Shown here: positions 50,527 through 58,473 of the stretch, in pieces
Numbering within the stretch: the first letter of the stretch is position 1
How the letters are laid out: each line of letters opens with the position of its first letter
NCBI GenBank assembly: GCA_039933515.1
Contig: JBDTNY010000129.1
Span: forward strand, 1-64,000
DNA length: 64,000 bases
Origin: JAOUEA01 sp039933515
Lineage (GTDB): Bacteria; Actinomycetota; UBA4738; HRBIN12
Direction: 5' to 3'
Program-made: the position numbers and the translations under genes
Notes under the pieces: generated by a model
Databases searched by the model: none
What the model was told of the DNA's origin: nothing
The model's input: the letters and a program-made list of their open reading frames with translations, nothing else

Positions 50527-51954
50527 TCACCGTTCCATCACCTTACGGATGGCGGTCGGCGCACCGGGCGAGCCGCCGGCCGCCGACACGTATTCCGGCA
50601 CGCCGACGCAGGTGAACAGCAGGGCATCCAGCGGCTCGCCCAGCAGCGCGGGCACCTCGCTGTCGATGAACGTCATCCCGGATGCACTCGCGCCGAGCGC
50701 GTACGCGAGCAGATGCAGCCTGCCCTCGACCAGGCCGGCAGCCAGCTGGGCATCGCGATACGCCCGGTCGTCGAGCGCGGCGACGTCGGTCGCGGCGATC
50801 ACGACGAACGCCGCATCACGAGCGAGACCTTGCTCGAGGCACACTCGGTACATCTCGTCTCGCATCGGCCCGGGGTGCGCCGGGGTCGAGAGGTCCGGCC
50901 AGCGGTAGACACCCGGCGCCAGTCCTTCGACGTCATGCACGACGACGGAATGCGGAAGGTCGACGCCGCGGAGCGCCACGCTCATGCTCGCGCGCAGCAG
51001 GCGGTCCGACAGGCCGCGGGTGGGATCCATGCGGCGCTGCGACCCGCGCGCGAGCACGACCGTCTCGATCGGGTCGCCGGTCCCAACCTTCACATCGACC
51101 GGCCCACCGCGTTCCCACGGCGGTCCGATCGTCTCGTGGTCGCCCGCCCGCTGTGCGGACGTGACGAGCGGGAAGACCACCGGTGCTGCGTCGACGTCGC
51201 CGGCGGCGGCCGGACCCGTCGCCCCGATCGCAGGTCCGCCATCGCCGAGGGCGACCACCGCCACGGGCCACTCATGCACGCCATCCGCGCCGACGAGCGC
51301 GGTCACTGCCGCGTCCGGGAAGCGGCTGTACAGCCGCGCGCCGAGCCCCGCGGAGTCGGCCACCGCGAGCAGCTGAGCAAGCATGGTGCCGGCATCCCAA
51401 TAGATGTGTCGATACCCGCGCTCGCGATAGCGCCAGCCGGTACGCCACGGGACGCCGGTGACGACGAGGGCGGGCGCACCCCCGCGTGGCGGCGGCCCGA
51501 CCTGCACGAGGGTGTGGTCGAGCGGGTCGTACCAATGCACGCCCGCGGGCACGGCCTTGCCGTCGGGCACGGCGACATACACCTCCAAGGGGAAGCGGCC
51601 ACCCGCGGAGCCGGCTGCGCGGAACAGCCAGGTTCCGTAGGGACGCGCCATCGTCCGAACGACCCCCGCCGACAGATGCAGCAGCCGGGAGAGCTGCGGC
51701 AGGTCGAGCTCAACGGGGGCCACCTCTGCGGTGCCCGCGAGCCCCGCGACGGCCGGGGACAGGGTGGAGGGTAGGTCGCGAGGAAGCGGGATCCGAGGCA
51801 GAGGCGATAGGTACCGCTTGTAGAACCATGGGAGGCGATCCAGGTCGTTGACCTCGAGACCGCGCAGCACGCGAGGGTCGTCGACGGGTTCGTCCCAGTC
51901 GCGGCCGGGCTCGTACGACGTCAGCCGGTGCAGGGCTTGCGTCGGGGTCTCCAC
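50527..51954 (-). CDS. SagB-type (TOMM/thiazole-oxidase-like) dehydrogenase with tandem nitroreductase domains
   Basis: The 475-residue protein carries two nitroreductase-fold domains, the layout of SagB/ThcOx azoline dehydrogenases that oxidise azolines in ribosomal peptide natural products with FMN. Recognisable segments are LSRLLHLSAGVVRT, WRYRERGYRHIYWDAGTMLAQLLAVADSAGL and GRLHLLAYALGASASGMTFIDSEVPALLGEPLDALL. Such actinobacterial SagB-like proteins also occur as orphans. No YcaO cyclodehydratase, precursor peptide or protease is seen in this window. The GTG start has no clear Shine-Dalgarno sequence. Confidence 0.85.
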   Translation of the reverse strand: METPTQALHRLTSYEPGRDWDEPVDDPRVLRGLEVNDLDRLPWFYKRYLSPLPRIPLPRDLPSTLSPAVAGLAGTAEVAPVELDLPQLSRLLHLSAGVVRTMARPYGTWLFRAAGSAGGRFPLEVYVAVPDGKAVPAGVHWYDPLDHTLVQVGPPPRGGAPALVVTGVPWRTGWRYRERGYRHIYWDAGTMLAQLLAVADSAGLGARLYSRFPDAAVTALVGADGVHEWPVAVVALGDGGPAIGATGPAAAGDVDAAPVVFPLVTSAQRAGDHETIGPPWERGGPVDVKVGTGDPIETVVLARGSQRRMDPTRGLSDRLLRASMSVALRGVDLPHSVVVHDVEGLAPGVYRWPDLSTPAHPGPMRDEMYRVCLEQGLARDAAFVVIAATDVAALDDRAYRDAQLAAGLVEGRLHLLAYALGASASGMTFIDSEVPALLGEPLDALLFTCVGVPEYVSAAGGSPGAPTAIRKVMER

Positions 51955-52023
51955 GTGCGAGATTCTCGCGCACGATCGTCTCGCGTGCGGCGTGCAGCGA
52001 GACGGTTTCAGGGGTCCCCTTCC

Positions 52024-52101
<78 letters not shown>

Positions 52102-52398
52102 AGGACTTGCGATGTTAGCAGGGGCCTCATCCACGAGCTCGACGACGCCGGGGACCGGCATGAACGGCTGACCCGCGAGGCTGGCGACCCGAGACGGTGG
52201 ACCGCATACGTGCGTAACCCCGACTCTGCGCCCCGTCTCCCGAGAGCCGACCTCTTCGAACAACCTACCCTGATAGCCCTACGTGCGTATCGGTGTACGG
52301 CGGAAGGCAACCACGGGGATCGGCCGAAACCAGAGTTTCGGCACGAATACCGTGAGATACGGCTGACGCACGACCTCGGCGGAGCCAGGATGTAACGG
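52102..52398. other. Intergenic region with hairpin and repeated near-palindrome upstream of dacB-like gene
   Basis: No convincing gene lies in these 297 nt. A perfect 8-bp stem GCCGAAAC/GTTTCGGC with a CAGA tetraloop is at 52323-52342. The decamer TACGTGCGTA occurs twice, at 52207-52216 and 52280-52289, 73 bp apart. Both could be regulatory sites for the PBP4-type gene that starts at 52399, or chance. Confidence 0.4.
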
Positions 52399-53691
52399 AT
52401 GGACGCACTCGGCCCCCGGCGGCTGCTCGCCGCCGCGATCGCGCTTGCCGCACTGACCTCGTCGTGCACCGGCGCAACCCAACGACAGGTGACGCCGAGT
52501 CATCCCGTTCCCCTCGGCCGGACCGGGTCCCCCGCGCCCTCGCCCGATCGCTCGATCCCGACGCCGATCCCCACCGTCGAGGAACGCCTCGTCGTCGCGG
52601 ACTGGACACGCGCGATCGAACAGGCGGTATCTGGCCGGGAGGTCTCCGTCGCGATCGGCGTACACGACACCATCAGGTACGTGCACGCCGGAGCGGTGCG
52701 GCGGATCCCCGCGTCGAACCAGAAGCTGCTCACCTCGATGGCGGCGCTCGACATCTTCGGGCCGAGGCATCGATTCCCCACGATCGTGGCGGCACGCAGG
52801 CCCCCGAAGGACGGCGTGCTCCGCGGCGACCTCTGGCTGGTGGGATCGGGTGACCCCGAGCTCGACGCGAGCTCGATGGCCCGTCTCGCCGCCCGGCTCG
52901 ACGCGGCCGGGGTCACTCGCATCGGTGGCGGGGTGATCGGCGACACCGCGGCGTTCACGAGGGAATGGTGGGCGCCCGGGTGGGTGCCCGGGTTGTCCCG
53001 CAGCTACGTCACCCGGACCACGGCACTGGCCTTCGACGGGAACACCGGGAGCGGCTCGCCCGAGGAGGCTGCCGCCGCATCGATCACGGCCTCGTTGCGC
53101 GCCTCGGGCATCGACGTGCAGGCGGAAACTTCGACCGGCGAGGCGCCCCCGGGGCTCCACACGGTCGCGCGGATCGGGTCGCGGCCGCTCCGCGACCTCC
53201 TGGCCGTCCAGAACCACGGGTCGGTGAACTTCTACGCAGAGACCTTCTTGAAGGCGATCGGCGCGGCGTCGGGGGGTGGCGTCGGCTCGACCGCGACGGG
53301 AGCCGATGCGGTCGCGGCATGGGCGGCCGAGCGCGGCGTGACCGCCCAGGTACGGGACGGCTCAGGCCTCTCTCACCAAGATCTGGTCTCCGCGCAGGGA
53401 CTCACGACCCTGCTCCTGCTCGCCCAGGACGAGCCCTGGGGCCCCTCGCTCGACGACTCCTTGCCCCCCGCCGGCGAAGGAACGCTCGGTGGCCGTCTGG
53501 TCGGGATCCCCGTCCGCGCGAAAACCGGCACCCTGTTCGAGACACCGGTCTCGTCGCTGTCCGGGTACGTTACGGACGCGAGCGGCACCCGGGTCGCCTT
53601 CTCGGTAATCTCGCGCGGGCTCGACAAGGGGACGGCGATGGCGATCGAAGACGCGATCGTGCGTGCGCTGTCCGTGGGGCGGGTCGGCTGA
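52399..53691 (+). CDS. dacB: D-alanyl-D-alanine carboxypeptidase / PBP4 (peptidase S13), predicted lipoprotein
   Basis: This enzyme trims D-Ala from, or cross-link-hydrolyses, peptidoglycan outside the membrane. The 430 residues start with a signal peptide ending in the lipobox TSSC (C23). Active-site motifs are SxxK (S106-K109, ASNQK), SxN (S275-N277 in HGSVNFY) and KTG (K375, RAKTGTL), with DGSGLS (320-325) before the last. The length and order fit class C penicillin-binding proteins of the S13 family. A start at the ATG at 52399 is preceded by AGGA about 8 nt upstream. Confidence 0.92.
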   Translation: MDALGPRRLLAAAIALAALTSSCTGATQRQVTPSHPVPLGRTGSPAPSPDRSIPTPIPTVEERLVVADWTRAIEQAVSGREVSVAIGVHDTIRYVHAGAVRRIPASNQKLLTSMAALDIFGPRHRFPTIVAARRPPKDGVLRGDLWLVGSGDPELDASSMARLAARLDAAGVTRIGGGVIGDTAAFTREWWAPGWVPGLSRSYVTRTTALAFDGNTGSGSPEEAAAASITASLRASGIDVQAETSTGEAPPGLHTVARIGSRPLRDLLAVQNHGSVNFYAETFLKAIGAASGGGVGSTATGADAVAAWAAERGVTAQVRDGSGLSHQDLVSAQGLTTLLLLAQDEPWGPSLDDSLPPAGEGTLGGRLVGIPVRAKTGTLFETPVSSLSGYVTDASGTRVAFSVISRGLDKGTAMAIEDAIVRALSVGRVG

Positions 53692-53762
53692 GACCGTGAC
53701 GGCGCCTAACGGGGCGCGCTGGCACAATACGAGGGACCGCGCAGTCGAGGGAGTGACCACCG

Positions 53763-53966
53763 ATGACCGTCATTGAGATGGAGACCCGCTTCCGGGAGGC
53801 GATAGCCAGGGCTCTGTACCGGCCCTCGCGCGGTCGTCACCCCGGCTACGTCCCGCTCAACGGGTCGAAGACACACACCTGTATCCGATGCGGAGCGGCC
53901 GTCGCCAACACCTACACCCACACGGCCTGGCACGACAGCCACGGCCAGGCGCACGACGAGGGGTAG
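53763..53966 (+). CDS. Small zinc-ribbon-like protein
   Basis: This 67-residue protein has a putative zinc-binding C-terminal half: TCIRCG (C40, C43) and then His residues in YTHTAWHDSHGQAHDEG. The N-terminal half is helical. I do not recognise the family. Such proteins are common, poorly studied small actinobacterial ORFs. A GGGAG Shine-Dalgarno-like run lies about 11 nt upstream of the ATG. It lies between dacB and tRNA-Ser(GCT). Confidence 0.65.
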   Translation: MTVIEMETRFREAIARALYRPSRGRHPGYVPLNGSKTHTCIRCGAAVANTYTHTAWHDSHGQAHDEG

Positions 53967-53989
53967 CCCACGTGATCACGTCGATCCGG

Positions 53990-54078
53990 CGGAGACGCCG
54001 GGATTCGAACCCGGGAAGGAGTTTTATCCCCTTAACCGCTTAGCAGGCGGCTCCTTTCGGCCTCTCAGGCACGTCTCC
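53990..54078 (-). tRNA. tRNA-Ser(GCT)
   Basis: This is a class II tRNA with acceptor arms GGAGACG (54078-54072) and CGTCTCC (53997-53991), a long variable arm, T-loop TTCGAAT and anticodon loop CTGCTAA with GCT. The discriminator is G (53990) and CCA is not encoded. It reads AGC and AGU. Confidence 0.95.
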
Positions 54079-54162
54079 GCCGACGATTCTATGGAACCGC
54101 GACCCGGGTGACCGGCGACGCTCCGCCCGCACCCCGGCACGATCGCGCGGCTCGGCGCTCGA

Positions 54163-54168
54163 TAGGCT
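54163..54168 (+). promoter_or_regulatory. -10 box TAGGCT for the FAD oxidoreductase gene
   Basis: TAGGCT predicts transcription start at 54175, 1 nt before the ATG. Confidence 0.55.
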
Positions 54169-54175
54169 CCCCGAC

Positions 54176-55360
54176 ATGACCGACGTGCTGATCATCGGCG
54201 GCGGCGTGATAGGGGCCGCTTGCGCCTCGGAGCTCGCCCACCGGGGCGCCGACGTCACTTTGGTGGAGCGTGACGAGCTCGCGGCACACGCCTCGGGCCG
54301 GAACCAGGGCCTCTGGGTGCTGCCCGAGGACGACGTGACGGTCCCCATGGCCCAACGGAGCCTCGAGCGATATCTCTCGCTCGCACCTTCATCCCCGATC
54401 GACGTGCAACTCGACCCCGAGCCGATCGGTCTCGTCATGGTTGCGCGGACCGCCGACGAGCTCGGCGCGGCCCGTCATGCGGTCGGCGTCGCTGAGCGCG
54501 CCGGGACCCGCGTGGACGAGCTCGACGCCGAGGGCTTGGCGGACGCGGAACCGAGCGTGGCGTGTGACCCGGCGGGGGCCTGGCTCGTGCATCACGGGCA
54601 CCGGCTCGATCCGGGCGCGCTCACGGTGGCGATGGCGTTGGCCGCACGCGAGCGAGGCGCGGAGATCCGCCACCACACGAACGCCCGGGGCTTGGCGCGC
54701 CGGGGCGATCGCATCGTGGGGGCGGTCACGGACGACGGCGTGATCGAGGCAGGCGTCACGATCGTCGCAGGGGGACCTTGGTCGACGCGGCTGCTCGACC
54801 CTATCGGCGCCTCGATACCGGTGGTGGGCGCGCGCGGGTGGCTCGTGCGGGTCGCGCCTCGGCCCGGGCTCGTCCGCCACCTCGTCGAGGCCGTCGCGGC
54901 CCACACCGCCCTCCGCCAGGGAACGCCTTCGGGGCTTCCCACCGCCGGCGAGATCGCGGCCGAGGGATTCCCCCCCGACGTCCTCGGACCCATCCTTCAT
55001 CCGCACCGCGACGGCACCGTCGTGATCGGGTCGTCTCGTCAGACCTGGCTCGCCCCCGAGCCCGACGACGCCTCAGTCGTCCGCCGGCTGCTGGGCGCGG
55101 CCATCGGCATCGTGCCGGCGCTCGAGGAAGCCCACGTGCGTTCGTCGTGGTGGGGCGTTCGCCCGCTGAGCCCCGACGAACGTCCGTTCATCGGCCAGGT
55201 GCGCGATGGGCTGTTCGTGGCGACCGGTCACGGGTCCGAAGGGGTGATCCTCGGGGCGGGGACGGCCGAACTGCTCGCCGCCCAGCTGGCGGGCGAGGAG
55301 CCGCCGTTCGACCCCGCGCCGTTCGACCCACTCCGGTTCGAGGGTCACGCCGGCAGATAG
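54176..55360 (+). CDS. FAD-dependent oxidoreductase (DAO family)
   Basis: This 394-residue protein has the FAD-binding GxGxxG motif VLIIGGGVIGAACASELA (about 3-20) and the RNQGLWV flavin loop. It belongs to the D-amino-acid oxidase/sarcosine-oxidase-like group, which oxidises amines or amino acids. The C-terminus has GVRPLSPDERPFIGQV and VATGHGSEGVILGAGTAELLA, the FAD-binding end of the fold. The substrate is uncertain. Its last 16 nt are overlapped by a small antisense ORF. Confidence 0.9.
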   Translation: MTDVLIIGGGVIGAACASELAHRGADVTLVERDELAAHASGRNQGLWVLPEDDVTVPMAQRSLERYLSLAPSSPIDVQLDPEPIGLVMVARTADELGAARHAVGVAERAGTRVDELDAEGLADAEPSVACDPAGAWLVHHGHRLDPGALTVAMALAARERGAEIRHHTNARGLARRGDRIVGAVTDDGVIEAGVTIVAGGPWSTRLLDPIGASIPVVGARGWLVRVAPRPGLVRHLVEAVAAHTALRQGTPSGLPTAGEIAAEGFPPDVLGPILHPHRDGTVVIGSSRQTWLAPEPDDASVVRRLLGAAIGIVPALEEAHVRSSWWGVRPLSPDERPFIGQVRDGLFVATGHGSEGVILGAGTAELLAAQLAGEEPPFDPAPFDPLRFEGHAGR

Positions 55361-55434
55361 GCGATCGGCGCCGCGACCATGGCCAGGAGGGCCAACCCGA
55401 CGAGGGCGTACCTGGCGGTCTCGGCCCCGATCAT
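55345..55434 (-). CDS. Possible 29-residue single-helix membrane microprotein
   Basis: An ATG at 55434 opens a 30-codon frame (29 residues plus TGA) whose product has a short charged head (MIGAETARYAL) and an 18-residue hydrophobic helix, ending in YLPA. It is divergent from hemA (53 nt to the hemA ATG) and overlaps the end of the FAD gene. I see no Shine-Dalgarno sequence or -10 box. A chance hydrophobic frame is quite possible, so this is a candidate only. Confidence 0.3.
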   Translation of the reverse strand: MIGAETARYALVGLALLAMVAAPIAYLPA

Positions 55435-55443
55435 CGGGGGGTG

Positions 55444-55471
55444 TTGGGACCGACCCGAGGCCGACTAGACT
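55444..55471 (+). promoter_or_regulatory. hemA promoter
   Basis: TTGGGA (55444-55449) and TAGACT (55466-55471), with a 16-nt spacer, predict a start near 55478 and a 10-nt leader before the hemA ATG. Confidence 0.6.
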
Positions 55472-55487
55472 TCCTGGCCTACCTGTC

Positions 55488-56762
55488 ATGGCCATCCTCA
55501 CCCTCGGGATCTCCTTCCGTCGCGCGCCGATCGAGCTGCTGGAGCGGCTCGCCTTCACCGACGACGACCTCGCCAAGGCATACCGACACGCCCTGGACCT
55601 GGATGGGATCGATGAGGCGGTGATCCTGTCGACGTGCAACCGCGTCGAGATCACCGCGAGCGTGCCGAGCTACCACGCCGGGTTCCTCGCATGCAAGCGC
55701 GTGCTCACCGAAACCCGAGGCGTGCCCGCCGAGGACTTGGCCGAGCCCCTCTACTCCCATTGGGAAGGCGATGCCGCCGAGCATCTCTTCGCCGTCGCGG
55801 CCGGACTCGACTCGATGGTGCTCGGCGAGACGCAGGTCTACGCCCAGGTTCGTGAGGCGCTCCGTCGAGCCGACACCGAGCACGCGGCAGGACCCGCGCT
55901 CACCGGTCTGTTCCATGCCGCCGGGCGAGCGGGCCGACGGGTGCGCCAGGAAACCTCGCTCGGCGCCGCGCCCGATGCGTTCGTCGCGCTGGGCGCCGAC
56001 CTCGCCGACGAAGTGCTCGGGGGTCTCGCCGGCCGCGACGTCGTGGTGGTGGGAGCCGGCCAGATGGCCGCGCTCGCGGTCAAGCACCTCCGGCAGCGTG
56101 GCGTCGGCCCGGTCCGGATCCTGAATCGTTCGCTCGAGCATGCCCGGGCGCTCGCCGAACGCACCGACACGGCTCACGGCGACCTCGCTGCCCTCCCGGC
56201 CGCACTCGACCACGCCGACCTGGTGGTGAGCGCGACCGGTGCGGCCGGGATCGTGCTGCGGCGTGACCAGGTCGCGCACGCCATGACCGAGCGCTCCGGG
56301 CGGCCCCTCGTGCTCTTGGACCTGGCGGTCCCGCGCGACGTCGAACCGGAAGCGGCGTACCTCGAAGGGGCGCACGTGATCGACATCGTGTCGCTCTGGG
56401 AGCGCCTGGCGGCTCACGATCCCTCCACCGCCGGCGACATCGTGCGGGCGCACGAACTCGTCGCAGAGGAGGTCCACCGCTACGCCGTACGGCGCCGTGC
56501 CGACGATCTCGCGCCCTTGATCCGTGCGATCCGAACCCGTGGCGACGACGTCATGAAGACCGAGCTGGATCGACAGGCCTCGCGGCTCGCGAGCCTGACC
56601 ACCGACGAACGTGACGCGGTCGAGCACCTCGCCCGAGGCATCGTGGCCAAGCTCCTGCACGACCCGATCGTCGAGCTGAAGGAACGGTCGGAGCCCAGTG
56701 CCGACGGCCTGCATGCCCGGGTGCTCGCCGAGTTGCTCGGCATCGATCTCGAGGCGGAGTGA
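55488..56762 (+). CDS. hemA: Glutamyl-tRNA reductase
   Basis: GluTR reduces glutamyl-tRNA(Glu) to glutamate-1-semialdehyde, the first step of C5 heme synthesis. The 424 residues contain the nucleophile C50 in LSTCNRVE, the NADPH-binding VVVGAGQMAALAVKHL, VSATGAAG in the Rossmann domain and a C-terminal dimerisation helix. The stop overlaps the hemC GTG by 4 nt. It is the first of the five heme genes. Confidence 0.96.
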   Translation: MAILTLGISFRRAPIELLERLAFTDDDLAKAYRHALDLDGIDEAVILSTCNRVEITASVPSYHAGFLACKRVLTETRGVPAEDLAEPLYSHWEGDAAEHLFAVAAGLDSMVLGETQVYAQVREALRRADTEHAAGPALTGLFHAAGRAGRRVRQETSLGAAPDAFVALGADLADEVLGGLAGRDVVVVGAGQMAALAVKHLRQRGVGPVRILNRSLEHARALAERTDTAHGDLAALPAALDHADLVVSATGAAGIVLRRDQVAHAMTERSGRPLVLLDLAVPRDVEPEAAYLEGAHVIDIVSLWERLAAHDPSTAGDIVRAHELVAEEVHRYAVRRRADDLAPLIRAIRTRGDDVMKTELDRQASRLASLTTDERDAVEHLARGIVAKLLHDPIVELKERSEPSADGLHARVLAELLGIDLEAE

Positions 56763-57658
56763 CCACGCTCCGAATCGGCACCAGGCGCTCGGCGTTGGCC
56801 CTCGCCCAGGCCGAAGAGGTCGCCGCGCGTCTCGGCGCGCACGGAACGTCCGCCGAGATCGTGCCGATGAAGACCTCGGGCGATGAGGGCGCGGCGCCCG
56901 ATGCCTCGCCCCAAGGCCTGAAAGGCCTGTGGATCGACACGATCCTCGACGCGCTCGAGGCCGGCGAGATCGACCTCGCCGTGCACTCGGCCAAAGACCT
57001 CCCCGCCGAGGATGACGACGGATTCGTGATCGGGGCGGTGCCCGAGCGCGCCGATCCCCGCGACGTGCTGATCACGCGGGATGCACGCTTGAAACCCAAT
57101 GCCGTGATCGGCACCTCGAGCCTGCGGCGCCGGGCCCAGCTGCTCGCCGCGTTCCCCGGTCTGTCGGTCGCCCCCTTGCGGGGCAACGTCGACACCCGGC
57201 TGCGCAAGCTCGCCGACGGCGAGGTCGACGCCGCCGTGCTCGCCGCCGCCGGACTCTCGCGCCTCGGGATCGAGCCGGCGCACGCACGGCCGCTGGAGGC
57301 GGCCGAGATGGTGCCCGCCCCGGGCCAGGGGTGCCTGGCCCTGCAGTGCCGTGACGACGACGACCGCACGATGGAGGCGCTCGCGCCCCTGGATCACCGG
57401 ATTTCTCACCTGGCACTCGACGCGGAGCGGTCCTTGATGTGGCGCCTCGGCGGCGGCTGCGCGCTCCCCCTCGGGGCGTTCGCCACGGTCGACGGCGATG
57501 CCGTACGCCTGATCGCGATGATCGCCACGCCCGACGGCGCCCTCGTCCTGCGCGTGGACGAGACGGCCGGCACGCCGGAGGACGTGGCGGCGCTGGCGGC
57601 GCGCGCCCTGATCGCCGCGGGCGCCGAGGAGATCCTCGCCGAGGTCGGCGCCGGATGA
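56759..57658 (+). CDS. hemC: Porphobilinogen deaminase (hydroxymethylbilane synthase)
   Basis: This enzyme joins four porphobilinogens into hydroxymethylbilane. The 299 residues start RIGTRRSALALAQA and include HSAKDLP and RGNVDTRLRKL. The dipyrromethane-cofactor Cys is C234 in GGGCALPLG. The GTG start overlaps the hemA stop. Its stop overlaps the hemD start (ATGA). Confidence 0.97.
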   Translation: MTTLRIGTRRSALALAQAEEVAARLGAHGTSAEIVPMKTSGDEGAAPDASPQGLKGLWIDTILDALEAGEIDLAVHSAKDLPAEDDDGFVIGAVPERADPRDVLITRDARLKPNAVIGTSSLRRRAQLLAAFPGLSVAPLRGNVDTRLRKLADGEVDAAVLAAAGLSRLGIEPAHARPLEAAEMVPAPGQGCLALQCRDDDDRTMEALAPLDHRISHLALDAERSLMWRLGGGCALPLGAFATVDGDAVRLIAMIATPDGALVLRVDETAGTPEDVAALAARALIAAGAEEILAEVGAG

Positions 57659-58473
57659 GCCCGACGGTCGCACCGCGACGGTCGCGGCGCGAGCCGCTCG
57701 AGGGATGCACGATCCTCGTCACCCGCCCAGCGGATCAGTCCGCGTCCCTCGTCGAACGGCTCGAACGTCGTGGCGCGCGCACGATCGTCGCGCCGGCGAT
57801 CGAGATCGTCCCCGTCCGTTCCGCTGCGCTGACGCGGGGTCTGCGGGACCTTGCGGCCGGACGCTTCACCTGGATCACGATCACGAGTCGAGCGACCGTC
57901 GAGATGCTGGCGTCCCGCGTGGAGCCGGCGGACGTCCGAGCGAGGGTCGCCGTGATCGGCGAAGGAACGGCGGCCGCGTTCCGTTCGTGGTCGGGGCGCG
58001 ACGTCGACCTGCAGCCGTCGACGTTCACCACGGTCGGGCTTGCGCACGCGTTCCCGAAGGGGATCGGGCGCGTGCTCTGCGCTCGCGCCGACATCGCGCC
58101 CGAGGGGCTGGAGGACGCGCTCGCCGCGAAAGGCTGGGCGCCCGAGCGCGTCGACGCGTACCGCACCCGGATGCCGCGCTCGCTGCCTCTCGAGGCGCGC
58201 GATGCCTTGGCCGCGGGCGACGTCGACGCCGTCACCTTCACGAGTGCCTCGACCGTGCGTGGATTCGTGGGCGCGCTCGGCGCGGTGCGCGGCGCGCCGA
58301 AGGTCGTGTGCATCGGCCCGGTGACCGCGAAGGAGGCGCGCGCCCACGGCCTCACGGTGCATGCGGTGGCGAAACCGCATACGTTCATGGGCGTCGCCGA
58401 CGCGGTCGAGCGGGCGCTGACGCCACGCTCGGCTCGCACTCCACGTCGCGACGCCGGTACGCTGCCGCGATGA
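57655..58473 (+). CDS. hemD: Uroporphyrinogen-III synthase
   Basis: This enzyme closes and isomerises hydroxymethylbilane to uroporphyrinogen III. The 272-residue bilobed protein is poorly conserved, as usual, but has ILVTRPADQS at the N-terminus, WITITSRATVEML, VDAVTFTSASTVRGFV and VCIGPVTAKEARAHG. The ATG is coupled to hemC. The 3' end contains a TACGCT box for hemB. Confidence 0.92.
   Translation: MSPTVAPRRSRREPLEGCTILVTRPADQSASLVERLERRGARTIVAPAIEIVPVRSAALTRGLRDLAAGRFTWITITSRATVEMLASRVEPADVRARVAVIGEGTAAAFRSWSGRDVDLQPSTFTTVGLAHAFPKGIGRVLCARADIAPEGLEDALAAKGWAPERVDAYRTRMPRSLPLEARDALAAGDVDAVTFTSASTVRGFVGALGAVRGAPKVVCIGPVTAKEARAHGLTVHAVAKPHTFMGVADAVERALTPRSARTPRRDAGTLPR
58458..58463 (+). promoter_or_regulatory. 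-10 box TACGCT inside hemD, for hemB
   Basis: TACGCT in the last codons of hemD predicts transcription start exactly at the hemB ATG (58470), an internal leaderless promoter. Confidence 0.45.

Noticed and set aside
52210..52395. A 61-codon frame before dacB
   Set aside because: It starts with GTG, lacks a Shine-Dalgarno sequence and shows no family features. The region looks regulatory.
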